64,000 bases of DNA from Mycobacterium numidiamassiliense (lineage in GTDB: Bacteria > Actinomycetota > Actinomycetes > Mycobacteriales > Mycobacteriaceae): contig NZ_FUEZ01000004.1 of NCBI RefSeq assembly GCF_900157365.1, positions 1,847,066 to 1,911,065 of the forward strand, written 5' to 3'. Positions 50,588-59,691 of the stretch are shown one piece after another (positions within the stretch are counted from its first letter, which is position 1; every line of letters begins with the position of its first letter). The notes under the pieces are model-generated. The model was not told where the DNA came from, searched no databases, and saw nothing but the letters and a program-made list of their open reading frames with translations. The position numbers were made by a program, and so were the translations under genes.

Positions 50588-51943
50588 ATGGGTGAGTCGA
50601 GTCGCCCCGCGGGCCCGGTTGCGACGATGACGGCCGAACCGCGCTCCACGCCGCTGTGGCGGGTCGCGGCCTCCTGTCTGGTCGGCTCGGCGATCGAGTT
50701 CTACGACTTCCTCATCTACGGCACCGCGGCTGCGCTGGTGTTTCCCGCGGTGTTCTTCCCGGGCCTCAGTCCCGGGGTGGCCATGGTCGCCTCGATGGGA
50801 ACATTCGCCACGGCGTTTCTCTCCCGGCCCATCGGCGCGGTCGTCTTCGGCTACTTCGGCGACCGGCTCGGCCGCAAGAAGACGCTGGTCGCCACGCTGC
50901 TGATCATGGCCATGGCCACCGTGGGCGTCGGCCTGGTGCCCAGCACGGCGTCCATCGGCATGGCCGCGCCGCTGATCCTGATGGTCCTGCGTCTGGTGCA
51001 AGGGTTCGCGGTGGGCGGCGAATGGGCCGGGTCGTCATTGCTGAGCGCCGAGTACGCGCCCGACGGCAGGCGTGGCCTGTTCGGCATGTTCACCCTGCTC
51101 GGCGGCGGTGTCGCGGGAATCATGAGCAGCCTGACCTTCCTGGGCGTGAACGTCACCATCGGCGAATACAGCCCGGAGTTCCTGCAGTGGGGCTGGCGGG
51201 TGCCGTTCCTCATCAGCGGGGTGATGATCGCCGTGGCCCTGTATGTGCGGCTCAACATCGACGAAACTCCGGTGTTCGCCGAGGAAAAGGCCCGCAACCT
51301 GGTGCCCAAAACGCCACTGTCCGAGTTGCTGAGGCTGCAGCGCCGCGAGATCGTCCTGGCCGGGGGCAGCGTGCTGGGCTCGATCGCCTTCGTCTACATG
51401 GGCAACACCTACCTGGCCATGTACGCGCATTCGCACCTGGGCTACACGCGCACCTTCATCTGGACGGTCGGGGCGCTCAGCGGCCTGGTGAGCGTCATCT
51501 CGGTCGTCATCTCGGCCACTCTGTGCGACCGCGTCGGGCGCCGCCGCCTGATGTTGATCGGCTGGGCGGCGTGCCTGCCGTGGGCGTTTGTGGTGATTCC
51601 GTTGATCGACTCCGGCAAACCCGTGTTGTACGCGGTCGCGATCGTCGGCATGTTCGCCATCAACGGCATCGGCAGCGGGCCCACCGGGGCCTTCATCCCG
51701 GAGCTGTTCGCCACCCGCTATCGCTACAGCGGAGCGGCGCTGGCGGTGAACCTGGCCGGCGTGATCGGCGGCGCACTGCCGCCGCTGATCGCCGGGACGC
51801 TGCTGGCGACCTACGGCAGCTGGTCGATCGGCGTCATGCTCGCCGCCCTCATGTCGGTCAGCCTGGTGTGCACGTATCTGCTCCCGGAGACCGACGGCAC
51901 AACGCTGCGCGCGCCGGCGCCCGTCAGCTCAGTTGGCGTGTAG
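50588..51943 (+). CDS. MFS metabolite:H+ symporter family transporter (Rv1200-like)
   Basis: The 451-residue protein has twelve membrane helices and the MHS-family signatures AIEFYDFLIYGTAAAL near 33, the loop 2-3 motif GYFGDRLGRKKTL near 86 and RLVQGFAVGGEWAGS near 135. Members import dicarboxylates, betaines or aromatic acids with protons; the substrate here is unknown. It lies 175 bp after fadD36. In M. tuberculosis the PE13-PPE18-esxK-esxL block and IS1081 lie between the corresponding genes. Its 3' end overlaps the convergent dapD by 15 bp. Confidence 0.92.
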   Translation: MGESSRPAGPVATMTAEPRSTPLWRVAASCLVGSAIEFYDFLIYGTAAALVFPAVFFPGLSPGVAMVASMGTFATAFLSRPIGAVVFGYFGDRLGRKKTLVATLLIMAMATVGVGLVPSTASIGMAAPLILMVLRLVQGFAVGGEWAGSSLLSAEYAPDGRRGLFGMFTLLGGGVAGIMSSLTFLGVNVTIGEYSPEFLQWGWRVPFLISGVMIAVALYVRLNIDETPVFAEEKARNLVPKTPLSELLRLQRREIVLAGGSVLGSIAFVYMGNTYLAMYAHSHLGYTRTFIWTVGALSGLVSVISVVISATLCDRVGRRRLMLIGWAACLPWAFVVIPLIDSGKPVLYAVAIVGMFAINGIGSGPTGAFIPELFATRYRYSGAALAVNLAGVIGGALPPLIAGTLLATYGSWSIGVMLAALMSVSLVCTYLLPETDGTTLRAPAPVSSVGV

Positions 51944-52882
51944 GTCCTCGTTGAGGGCGATGCCCTGACCGCCGCGGGCCACCACTTCCACGGCCCCGCT
52001 GACCGAATTGCGGCGGAACAACAGGTTGTTACCGCCGGAGAGTTCGACTGCCTTCATCGTCTTGCCTTCGGGCGTAATGACTTTGGTGCCCGCGGTGACA
52101 TAAAGGCCGGCCTCGACGACGCAGTCGTCGCCCAGTGAGATGCCCACCCCTGCGTTGGCGCCCAGCAGACACCGCTTGCCGACCGAGATGACTTCTGTCC
52201 CACCGCCAGACAGCGTGCCCATGATCGAGGCTCCGCCGCCGATGTCGGACCCGTCGCCGACGACCACGCCGGCCGAAATGCGGCCTTCCACCATCGACGC
52301 GCCCAGGGTGCCGGCGTTGTAGTTGACGAAGCCCTCGTGCATCACGGTGGTGCCCGGCGCCAGGTGCGCGCCGAGCCGGACCCGGTCGGCGTCGGCGATG
52401 CGGACCCCGGTTGGCACGACGTAGTCGACCATGCGGGGAAACTTGTCCACGCCGTACACGGTCACCGGGCCCTTGCGGCGCAGCCGCGCGCGGACCGCTT
52501 CGAAACCATCGATCGCGCAGGGCCCGTGATTAGTCCACACCACATTGGTCAACACCCCGAACAAGCCGCCGGCGTTCAGCCCATGCGGCGCCACCAGTCG
52601 GTGTGACAGTAAATGCAGCCGCAGGTAAGCGTCGTAGGCGTCGGCGGCCACATCGTCGAGTGAGCCGATGACCGTGCGGACCGCGACGGTCTCGGTGTTG
52701 CGATCGTCATCACGGCCGACCAGCCCGCCAAGTTCCGGTGGCACATCCGACAGCGCCAGGCGCGACGTGCCAGTGCTGCCCGATTCGGTCAGTTCCGGTG
52801 CGGGGAACCAGGTGTCGAGGATCGATCCGTCGGCGGCCAGCGTCGCCAACCCGATGCTTGCAGCTCCAGTCACGGTCGCCAC
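51929..52882 (-). CDS. dapD: Tetrahydrodipicolinate N-succinyltransferase
   Basis: The 317-residue enzyme transfers succinate from succinyl-CoA to tetrahydrodipicolinate in the lysine/DAP pathway. The C-terminal half shows hexapeptide repeats of a left-handed beta-helix (NAGTLGASMVEGRISAGVVV, DIGGGASIMG, LLGANAGVGISLGDDC). It matches the actinobacterial DapD type (Rv1201c). The gene is divergent from dapE with 36 bp between the starts, so the two share a promoter region. Confidence 0.96.
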   Translation of the reverse strand: MATVTGAASIGLATLAADGSILDTWFPAPELTESGSTGTSRLALSDVPPELGGLVGRDDDRNTETVAVRTVIGSLDDVAADAYDAYLRLHLLSHRLVAPHGLNAGGLFGVLTNVVWTNHGPCAIDGFEAVRARLRRKGPVTVYGVDKFPRMVDYVVPTGVRIADADRVRLGAHLAPGTTVMHEGFVNYNAGTLGASMVEGRISAGVVVGDGSDIGGGASIMGTLSGGGTEVISVGKRCLLGANAGVGISLGDDCVVEAGLYVTAGTKVITPEGKTMKAVELSGGNNLLFRRNSVSGAVEVVARGGQGIALNEDLHAN

Positions 52883-52918
52883 GGTACTGGCCGCACCCCA
52901 ACGATTAACCTTGGGGGC

Positions 52919-53995
52919 GTGCTGGACTTGCAGGGCGATCCGATCGAGCTGACCGCGGCGCTGGTGGACATCCCCAGCGAATCACGCGACGAAGCGCGCA
53001 TCGCCGACGAGGTGGAGGCCGCGCTGCGCGCCCAGACCTCCGGCTTCGAGATCGTCCGCAACGGCAACGCCGTGCTGGCCCGCACCCGGCGAAACCTGCC
53101 GTCGCGGGTGCTGCTGGCCGGTCACCTGGACACCGTGCCCGCGGCCGACAACCTGCCCAGCCGCCGCACCACCGACCACGACGGCGACGTGCTGCACGGT
53201 TGCGGCACCGCCGACATGAAATCGGGTGACGCGGTGTTTCTCCATCTGGCGGCCACGGTGGCCGAGCCGGTGCATGACCTGACCCTGGTGCTCTACGACT
53301 GCGAGGAAATCGATTCGGCCGCAAATGGTTTGGGCCGCATCGAGCGCGAGCTGCCGGACTGGCTGGCCGCCGACGTCGCGATCCTGGGCGAGCCCACCGC
53401 CGGCTACATCGAGGCGGGCTGTCAGGGGACGCTGCGCGTGGTGATCAGCGCCGCCGGAACACGGGCGCACTCGGCGCGATCCTGGTTGGGCGACAACGCA
53501 ATTCACAAGCTGGGCACCGTCCTGGACCGGCTGGCCCGCTATCAGGCCCGCACGGTGGACATCGACGGGTGCGCGTACCGCGAAGGGTTGTCAGCGGTCC
53601 GCGTCGACGGCGGAGTGGCCGGCAACGTCATTCCCGACGCCGCATCCGTCACGGTCAACTACCGCTTCGCCCCGGACCGGACGCCCGTCGACGCGCTGCA
53701 ACACGTGCACGACGTGTTCGACGGCATCGACGTGCAGATCGAGCAGACCGACTCCGCGGCGGGCGCACTACCCGGCCTGTCGCAGCCGGCCGCCAAGGCT
53801 CTGGTCGAGGCCGCCGGCGGGCAGGTCCGGGCGAAGTACGGCTGGACCGACGTGTCCCGGTTCGCCGCGCTGGGCATACCCGCGGTCAATTTCGGCCCCG
53901 GCGATCCCAACCTGGCGCACACGCGCGACGAGCGGGTGCCCGCCGCCGCGATCTCCGCGGCCGTGGCGATGCTGCGGCCTTATCTGGGCGGCTAG
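52919..53995 (+). CDS. dapE: Succinyl-diaminopimelate desuccinylase
   Basis: The 358-residue M20-family dizinc hydrolase removes succinate from N-succinyl-DAP. Metal-ligand motifs are LAGHLDTVPA near residue 64, CGTADMKSGDAVF near 98 and YDCEEIDS near 127. The dimerisation domain lies in between residues about 170-280. GTG 52919 is the start. Its end overlaps the convergent ATPase gene by 4 bp (stop codons). Confidence 0.96.
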   Translation: MLDLQGDPIELTAALVDIPSESRDEARIADEVEAALRAQTSGFEIVRNGNAVLARTRRNLPSRVLLAGHLDTVPAADNLPSRRTTDHDGDVLHGCGTADMKSGDAVFLHLAATVAEPVHDLTLVLYDCEEIDSAANGLGRIERELPDWLAADVAILGEPTAGYIEAGCQGTLRVVISAAGTRAHSARSWLGDNAIHKLGTVLDRLARYQARTVDIDGCAYREGLSAVRVDGGVAGNVIPDAASVTVNYRFAPDRTPVDALQHVHDVFDGIDVQIEQTDSAAGALPGLSQPAAKALVEAAGGQVRAKYGWTDVSRFAALGIPAVNFGPGDPNLAHTRDERVPAAAISAAVAMLRPYLGG

Positions 53996-56124
53996 GAGTA
54001 CTGCGCCGCCTGCGCGGCGGCATCGGAGGCCGCCGCGCGCATGCCCAACGACGCGAACTCGTCGGACACCGTTCGCAGTGCCGTGCCGTCGCGGGCCGCC
54101 AGCGCCTGGGCGTGGGCGAGGGCGAGGCGGCCGGCGACGCAATCGATCTCGCCGCACAGCCGCGTCAGCGGGTCCACCGCGCGGCTGTCCCCGAGCCGGA
54201 CGGTCTCGTGCCAGGCCTGCAGCGCAACACCGTGCTGCCCGCCGCGCTCCGCCATCCGGGCCGCATCGCGGGCGGCCGCGACCGCGCCGTGGATATCACG
54301 TCCCGCGGCCAGCCGCCAGGCCCGCGCCACGCCGAGCTCCGGCCCGAACAATGCCGACTTGGTTCCGTGTCGGGATTCGGCCTTGCTCAATACCTTTGCC
54401 GCACCAGCGATGTCGTTCTGCTGTGCCAGCGCGGACGCCAGCAGCATCAGGGACAGCGGTCCCCAGGAGTACCCGGTGCGTTCCAATGCGGCGCTCGCCG
54501 GGCCGAGTAGCGTTGCGGCGTGGCCGAATTCGCCGGCGGCGATCAGCACATGCGCGAGTAACACCTCACCGATCGCGCGGCCCGGCTGCTGTAACTCGGC
54601 GAAATCGGTGAACTGCCTGGCGAGTTCGGCCGCGGCCTCGAGCTGGCCGGCCATCAGCAAGGTGGTGGTCTGACCGAGGCCGACCGTGAAGCGCAGCAGC
54701 CCCGGATGCTCGGCGTCCATCGCGCGCCGCGCCAACGGCTCGACCTCATCGAAGCGGCCCTGTCGCGCCGCGCACAAGGTCGCCGCGCTGGCCGCCCAGG
54801 CCACCGCCTGGTCGTCGGCGGATGGCGACGCCAGCACCTCGGTGGCGATGTCGACGGCATTGGCGAGGTTGCCCGCGTTCATCGCGAAGGTGGCGCTCAG
54901 CGCGTCCAGCGTGACCCGTGGACCCGCATCCGGAATCCGGTTGCGGATGGTCTGCAGGAAAGCCGTCGCCCGCTCCGGCTGGCCGAGCATGAAGAACTGA
55001 TTGGCCGCCCGCGGCAGCGTCCAGGCCATCAGCTCCGGCTCGCTCAGTTCGGCGGGGTCGATCGCGGCCAGCAGCGCCTCGGCCTCCCGGCCGCGGCCCT
55101 GGAACGCCAGCGAATTCGCCAGCGCTAGCCGCGCCGCCAGGTCGCCGGAGCGGTCCAGCGCCGAGCGGGCCAGCCGTTCGCCAAGGACGAGGTCGCCCAG
55201 CCGCAACGCCTGCACGGCCGCGGCGATCACCTCGGCCACCGGCTGCTCGGCGTCACTGTCCAGCGCCAGACACGCCAGCCGCAGCCGGTCGCTGAGCTCA
55301 TCCGACGGCCGCTGCGAAAGCCGGTGGACCAGCTCGGTGCGGCGTCGCCGGGCCCCCTCGCGGCCCAGCACCGCGAGCGTCCGTTCGGCGAACAACGGGT
55401 GGGCGGTGTAGGCCACCACATCGGCCGGGTCGTCCGCGCGCGCCCGGGTCTCCGCCGCGCCCCAGTCCTGCGCCTCGGCCACCGCGCCGTCGCCGGCCAG
55501 CGCCGCCAGATCGGTGACCGACAGCGGCTCGGCGACCGCGAGGAATTCCAGCACTGCCCGCGCCGGCGTGGGCAATTCGGCGATGAATTCGTCGACCCCG
55601 GCCGGGTTGGCCGCGTCGGCCCCCGCGACATCGACGCGATCCAGCAGGCCGTCGGACCACAGCGCCGCGATCGCCTCGGGCGTCGCGCCGAACTCGGCGC
55701 CGCGGGCGGTGACGATCATCCGGGCGGTACCGGCCAACGCGAGCTGGTAGACCAGCGTCGCCGACAGGATGTCCAGCTGGTGGGCGTCGTCGACCACGAG
55801 CAGCAGCTGACCCGGCACCCCGCGCGCCAGCGAGGCCCGGGCGGCGCGCAACAGCGCGGCCGGCTTCCCGACGTCGGCGATGTCGACCAGGTGGCCGAAC
55901 GCGCCGAACGGGACCATGCGCTCGGTCGGGGTCCCGGTGACCCAGCGGACGACGGTGTCGGGATACCGCTGGCTGAGATGTTCGGCGGCCAGCCGCGCCA
56001 GGGTGGATTTGCCGATGCCGTCGGGTCCCAGCACCACGGCCCCCGGCCGCGAGGAATCGACCAGGGCAGCGTCCAGCTGCTCCAATGCGGCCTCGTGTTG
56101 AGGGACGTTCCATCGAATCGGCAC
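53992..56124 (-). CDS. Large AAA/LuxR-type ATPase-TPR protein (Rv1204c/Rv1203c-like)
   Basis: The 710-residue protein has an N-terminal P-loop (VVLGPDGIGKSTLARL near residue 36), Walker B-like QLLLVVDDAHQLD near 112, and a long Ala/Leu-rich helical-repeat region (residues about 330-690) like the TPR part of LuxR/MalT regulators. No C-terminal helix-turn-helix is present. In H37Rv this position is held by two genes, Rv1204c (562 aa) and Rv1203c (194 aa); here one continuous frame covers about their combined length, so those may be fragments of one gene. Function unknown; a signalling or scaffold ATPase is the best guess. Confidence 0.8.
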   Translation of the reverse strand: MPIRWNVPQHEAALEQLDAALVDSSRPGAVVLGPDGIGKSTLARLAAEHLSQRYPDTVVRWVTGTPTERMVPFGAFGHLVDIADVGKPAALLRAARASLARGVPGQLLLVVDDAHQLDILSATLVYQLALAGTARMIVTARGAEFGATPEAIAALWSDGLLDRVDVAGADAANPAGVDEFIAELPTPARAVLEFLAVAEPLSVTDLAALAGDGAVAEAQDWGAAETRARADDPADVVAYTAHPLFAERTLAVLGREGARRRRTELVHRLSQRPSDELSDRLRLACLALDSDAEQPVAEVIAAAVQALRLGDLVLGERLARSALDRSGDLAARLALANSLAFQGRGREAEALLAAIDPAELSEPELMAWTLPRAANQFFMLGQPERATAFLQTIRNRIPDAGPRVTLDALSATFAMNAGNLANAVDIATEVLASPSADDQAVAWAASAATLCAARQGRFDEVEPLARRAMDAEHPGLLRFTVGLGQTTTLLMAGQLEAAAELARQFTDFAELQQPGRAIGEVLLAHVLIAAGEFGHAATLLGPASAALERTGYSWGPLSLMLLASALAQQNDIAGAAKVLSKAESRHGTKSALFGPELGVARAWRLAAGRDIHGAVAAARDAARMAERGGQHGVALQAWHETVRLGDSRAVDPLTRLCGEIDCVAGRLALAHAQALAARDGTALRTVSDEFASLGMRAAASDAAAQAAQYS

Positions 56125-56220
56125 CAGCCGGAGTGTATTGCGCCTGTGTCCTCGGTCACTGCCCGACCGGTGAGAGGCCCGACTGTGCGCGTCGTCGAGC
56201 TTGGTCTACCTTTGGCGGAT

Positions 56221-56781
56221 ATGCGCGCCGAACGCGATTCATCCCGCGAATGGGCGGTGTGTGTCTACTGCGCATCGGGACCCATGCATCCCGAATTGCT
56301 GGAATTGGCCAGCGAACTCGGCGAGGCGATCGCCGACCGCGGCTGGACGTTGGTGTGGGGCGGCGGCCACGTCTCGGCGATGGGTGCGGTGTCGAGCGCG
56401 GCACGGGCGCGAGGCGCGACGACCATCGGCGTCATACCGCAACAGCTGATGCGCCGCGAGATTGCTGACGCGGCGGCCGACGAGCTGATCGTCACCGACA
56501 CGATGCGCGACCGGAAGCGGATCATGGAAGACCAGTCGGATGCGTTTCTCGTATTGCCGGGCGGCGTCGGCACTCTCGACGAGCTGTTCGAGGCGTGGAC
56601 GACGGGCTATCTGGGTATGCACGACAAACCCGTGGTGATGCTGGATCCCTGGGGCCATTACGAGGGCTTGTGGGTTTGGTTGAACGGGTTGCTGGACAGC
56701 GGGTACATCTCGCAGTTGGCGATGGACCGGCTCATCCTGGTCGATAAGGTGGGTGCCGCATTAGAGGCGTGCGCGCCGTAA
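56221..56781 (+). CDS. LOG-family cytokinin riboside 5'-monophosphate phosphoribohydrolase (Rv1205-like)
   Basis: The 186-residue protein has the lysine-decarboxylase-like/LOG signatures CVYCASGP near 14, GGGHVSAMGA near 45, DRKRIMEDQSDAFL and LPGGVGTLDELFE (PGGxGTxxE) near 116. LOG enzymes release the free cytokinin base from its nucleotide; the M. tuberculosis homolog Rv1205 makes cytokinins and is controlled by the proteasome. ATG 56221 begins MRAERDSSREW. It lies upstream of fadD6 with a 34-bp gap. Confidence 0.92.
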   Translation: MRAERDSSREWAVCVYCASGPMHPELLELASELGEAIADRGWTLVWGGGHVSAMGAVSSAARARGATTIGVIPQQLMRREIADAAADELIVTDTMRDRKRIMEDQSDAFLVLPGGVGTLDELFEAWTTGYLGMHDKPVVMLDPWGHYEGLWVWLNGLLDSGYISQLAMDRLILVDKVGAALEACAP

Positions 56782-56815
56782 CTTTCGGATGCGTCAAGGG
56801 GAATTGAGGGGTCAC

Positions 56816-58600
56816 GTGTCCGGTCACGACGGAAAAGCGCGCAAACCGGTCGGCCTGGCCGACATCGCGTCGGGCATACCCGGTGTGCTGGCCGACTTGC
56901 TGGTGATCGTGCGGGGAACGCTGACCGGGCTGGTGGCCCGGCCGAACGCGCACAAGTCGATCGGGTCGGTGTTCCAGGATCGGGCCGCCCGCTTCGGCGA
57001 CCGGGTGTTTGTGACATTCGGCGACCAACAACTGACCTACCGCGACGCCAACGCCGCCGCCAATCGCTACGCCGCGGTGCTGGCCTCGCGCGGTGTCGGG
57101 CACGGCGACGTCGTCGCGATCATGTTGCGCAACTCGCCCCGCACGGTGGTGGCCATGCTGGCAGCGGTCAAATGCGGTGCGGTCGCCGGCATGCTCAACT
57201 ACCACCAGCGCGGCGACGTGCTGGCGCACAGCATCGGACTGCTGGAAGCCAAGGTGCTGGTCGCGGAGACCGATCTGGTCAGCGCCGTCACCGAATGTGA
57301 TGCCCCGGCGGCCACCGCGACGCTGACCATCGACGACCTGGAGCGGTTCGCCGAGGGCGCGCCGGCCACCAACCCCGCGTCCACGTCGGCGGTGCAGGCC
57401 CGGGATCCCGCGTTCTACATCTTCACCTCGGGCACCACCGGATATCCCAAGGCGAGCGTGATGACCCACCGACGGTGGCTGGCGGCGCTGGCCGCATTCG
57501 GCGGTTTGGGGCTGCGGCTGAAGAGTTCCGACACGCTCTACAGCTGTCTGCCGCTCTACCACAACAACGCCCTGACGGTCGCGGTGTCGTCGGTCATGAA
57601 CTCCGGAGCGACGCTGGCGCTGGGGAAGTCGTTCTCGGCCACGCGGTTCTGGGACGAGGTGATCGCCAGCCAGGCCACGGCGTTCATCTACATCGGCGAG
57701 ATCTGCCGGTACCTGCTCAACCAGCCGGCCAAGCCCACGGACCGCAAACACAAGGTCCGGCTGATCGCCGGCAACGGGCTACGGCCCGAGATCTGGGACG
57801 AGTTCACCCAGCGGTTCGGCATCGCGCGAGTGTGCGAGTTCTACGCATCCAGCGAAGGCAACGGCGCGTTCATCAACATCTTCAACGTGCCGCGCACAAC
57901 CGGGATTTCGCCTTTGCCGCTCGCCTACGTGCAATACGACCCGGACACCGGCGCCCCGCTGCGCGACGACAACGGCCGGGTTCAGCGGGTGCCCGCCGGC
58001 CAGCCCGGCCTACTGCTCAGCCCGGTCAACCGGCTGCAGCCCTTCGACGGCTACACAGACCAGGAGTCGACCGAAAAGAAGTTGGTGCGCAACGCTTTCC
58101 GCGAGGGGGACTGCTGGTTCAACTCGGGCGACGTGATGAGCCCGCAGGGTATGGGGCACGCCTCTTTCGTCGACCGGCTCGGTGACACCTTCCGCTGGAA
58201 GGGTGAGAACGTCGCGACGACTCAGGTGGAAGCGGCGCTGGCCACCGACAAGTCCGTCGAGCAGTGCACGGTCTTCGGCGTCGAGATTCCGCACACCGGC
58301 GGCCGGGCCGGGATGGCCGCCGTCAAGCTGCGCGACGGCGGCGAGTTCGACGGCGCGTCACTGGCCCGCGCGGTGTACGACCAGCTGCCCAGCTACGCGC
58401 TGCCGCTGTTCGTGCGGGTGGTGGAGTCGATCGAGCAGACCACGACGTTCAAGAGCCGCAAGGTCGAGCTGCGTGAGCAGGCCTACGGCTCCGACGTGGC
58501 CGACCCGCTCTACGTGCTGGCCGGCCGCGACGAGGGCTACGTGCCGTACTACGACGAATACCCGGAAGAGGTTGCATCCGGTAAGCGGCCGCAGGGCTGA
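56816..58600 (+). CDS. fadD6: Long-chain acyl-CoA synthetase FadD6
   Basis: The 594-residue ligase has FYIFTSGTTGYPKASVMTH near residue 201, EFYASSEGNGAFIN near 342, CWFNSGDVM near 437 and the C-terminal TTFKSRKVELR. These are signatures of the very-long-chain/FATP-type acyl-CoA synthetases. M. tuberculosis FadD6 (597 aa) loads long-chain fatty acids with CoA and supports lipid storage in dormancy. GTG 56816 is preferred over ATG 56789: gagggg lies just upstream and the length then matches. A perfect 28-bp palindrome lies 69 bp after the stop. Confidence 0.95.
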   Translation: MSGHDGKARKPVGLADIASGIPGVLADLLVIVRGTLTGLVARPNAHKSIGSVFQDRAARFGDRVFVTFGDQQLTYRDANAAANRYAAVLASRGVGHGDVVAIMLRNSPRTVVAMLAAVKCGAVAGMLNYHQRGDVLAHSIGLLEAKVLVAETDLVSAVTECDAPAATATLTIDDLERFAEGAPATNPASTSAVQARDPAFYIFTSGTTGYPKASVMTHRRWLAALAAFGGLGLRLKSSDTLYSCLPLYHNNALTVAVSSVMNSGATLALGKSFSATRFWDEVIASQATAFIYIGEICRYLLNQPAKPTDRKHKVRLIAGNGLRPEIWDEFTQRFGIARVCEFYASSEGNGAFINIFNVPRTTGISPLPLAYVQYDPDTGAPLRDDNGRVQRVPAGQPGLLLSPVNRLQPFDGYTDQESTEKKLVRNAFREGDCWFNSGDVMSPQGMGHASFVDRLGDTFRWKGENVATTQVEAALATDKSVEQCTVFGVEIPHTGGRAGMAAVKLRDGGEFDGASLARAVYDQLPSYALPLFVRVVESIEQTTTFKSRKVELREQAYGSDVADPLYVLAGRDEGYVPYYDEYPEEVASGKRPQG

Positions 58601-58668
58601 GGCTCGGCCAGCACGTTTGTCACATTGGCCACACCAGTTCCTGAATTGGGGAGCGTGCTGCCGTTTCA

Positions 58669-58696
58669 AAGGTGATAGCGCATGCGCTATCACCTT
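58669..58696. repeat. Perfect 28-bp palindrome between fadD6 and folP2
   Basis: aaggtgatagcgca is followed directly by its exact reverse complement tgcgctatcacctt, with the centre between 58682 and 58683 and no loop. It could act as the fadD6 terminator hairpin or as an operator for a dimeric regulator. No T-run follows on either strand. Confidence 0.85.
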
Positions 58697-58737
58697 CGCG
58701 GATCGGTCATGGACAAGCGTGCCGGTGCTGGCGTGAT

Positions 58738-58764
58738 GGATGTGACGGATGTGACGGATGTGAC
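58738..58764 (+). repeat. Three tandem copies of a 9-bp unit upstream of folP2
   Basis: ggatgtgac is repeated three times without mismatch, about 40 bp before the folP2 start. It is open in one frame (Asp-Val-Thr repeats) but no gene is assigned. It may vary in copy number between strains. Confidence 0.7.
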
Positions 58765-58800
58765 GCCAGCCCAGGGACCGCTCCCCGTTAGCCCGACACC

Positions 58801-59691
58801 ATGCACTATGTACAGGTGCAAGCAAGTCTGTGCGGCCGGCCGGTCGCGGGGGATCGCGCGCTGATCATGGCGATCATCAATCGCACGCCGGATTCGTTCT
58901 ACGACCGCGGTGCGACGTTCAGCGACGAGGCCGCCCGGGCCGCGGTCCATCAGGCGGTCGCCGATGGTGCCGACGTCATCGACGTGGGTGGGGTTAAGGC
59001 GGGCCCCGGCGAAACTGTCGACGCGCAGACCGAGATCGCCCGGCTGGTGCCGTTCATCGAATGGCTGCGGGGCGCCTACCCCGACCAGCTGATCAGCGCC
59101 GACACCTGGCGCTCCGAGGTGGCCAGGGTCGCCTGCGCGGCGGGCGCGGACCTGATCAACGACACCTGGGGCGGAATCGACCCCGAGCTGCCCGACGTGG
59201 CCGCAGAGTTCGACGTGGGGCTGGTCTGTTCGCACACCGGCGGCGCGCTGCCCCGGACCCGCCCGTTCCGGGTGCGCTACGGAACGACCACCCGCGGTGT
59301 CGTCGACGACGCCATCCGCCAGGTGACCGCCGCCGCCGAGCGGGCGGTCGCGGCCGGGGTGGCCCGCGATCGGGTGCTGATCGACCCGGCCCACGACTTC
59401 GGCAAGAACACTTTCCACGGGCTCGCGCTGTTGCGGCACATGGGCGACCTTGTTAAGACCGGGTGGCCGGTGCTCATGGCTTTGAGCAACAAGGACTTCG
59501 TCGGGGAGACTCTGGGGGTGGGATTGACCGAACGTCTCGAGGGAACGCTGGCTGCCACCGCGCTCGCGGCGGCCGCCGGTGCGCGGATGTTCCGGGTGCA
59601 CCAGGTTGCGGCCACCCGGCGGGTTTTGGAGATGGTCGCCTCGATCGAAGGGACGCGCCCGCCTGCGCGCACCGTGAGGGGACTTGCATGA
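58801..59691 (+). CDS. folP2: Dihydropteroate-synthase-like protein FolP2
   Basis: The 296-residue TIM-barrel protein has the DHPS signatures LIMAIINRTPDSFYDRG near 22, ADVIDVGGVKAGPGE near 59 and LIDPAHDFGKNTF near 197. It aligns over its length with FolP2 (Rv1207), which in M. leprae lacks detectable DHPS activity; the true folate enzyme is FolP1. The N-terminus before LCGRPVAGDRAL is not conserved, and ATG 58801 is the first start after an in-frame TAG. The ATG of gpgS overlaps its stop (ATGA), tying it to methylglucose lipopolysaccharide synthesis. Confidence 0.93.
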   Translation: MHYVQVQASLCGRPVAGDRALIMAIINRTPDSFYDRGATFSDEAARAAVHQAVADGADVIDVGGVKAGPGETVDAQTEIARLVPFIEWLRGAYPDQLISADTWRSEVARVACAAGADLINDTWGGIDPELPDVAAEFDVGLVCSHTGGALPRTRPFRVRYGTTTRGVVDDAIRQVTAAAERAVAAGVARDRVLIDPAHDFGKNTFHGLALLRHMGDLVKTGWPVLMALSNKDFVGETLGVGLTERLEGTLAATALAAAAGARMFRVHQVAATRRVLEMVASIEGTRPPARTVRGLA

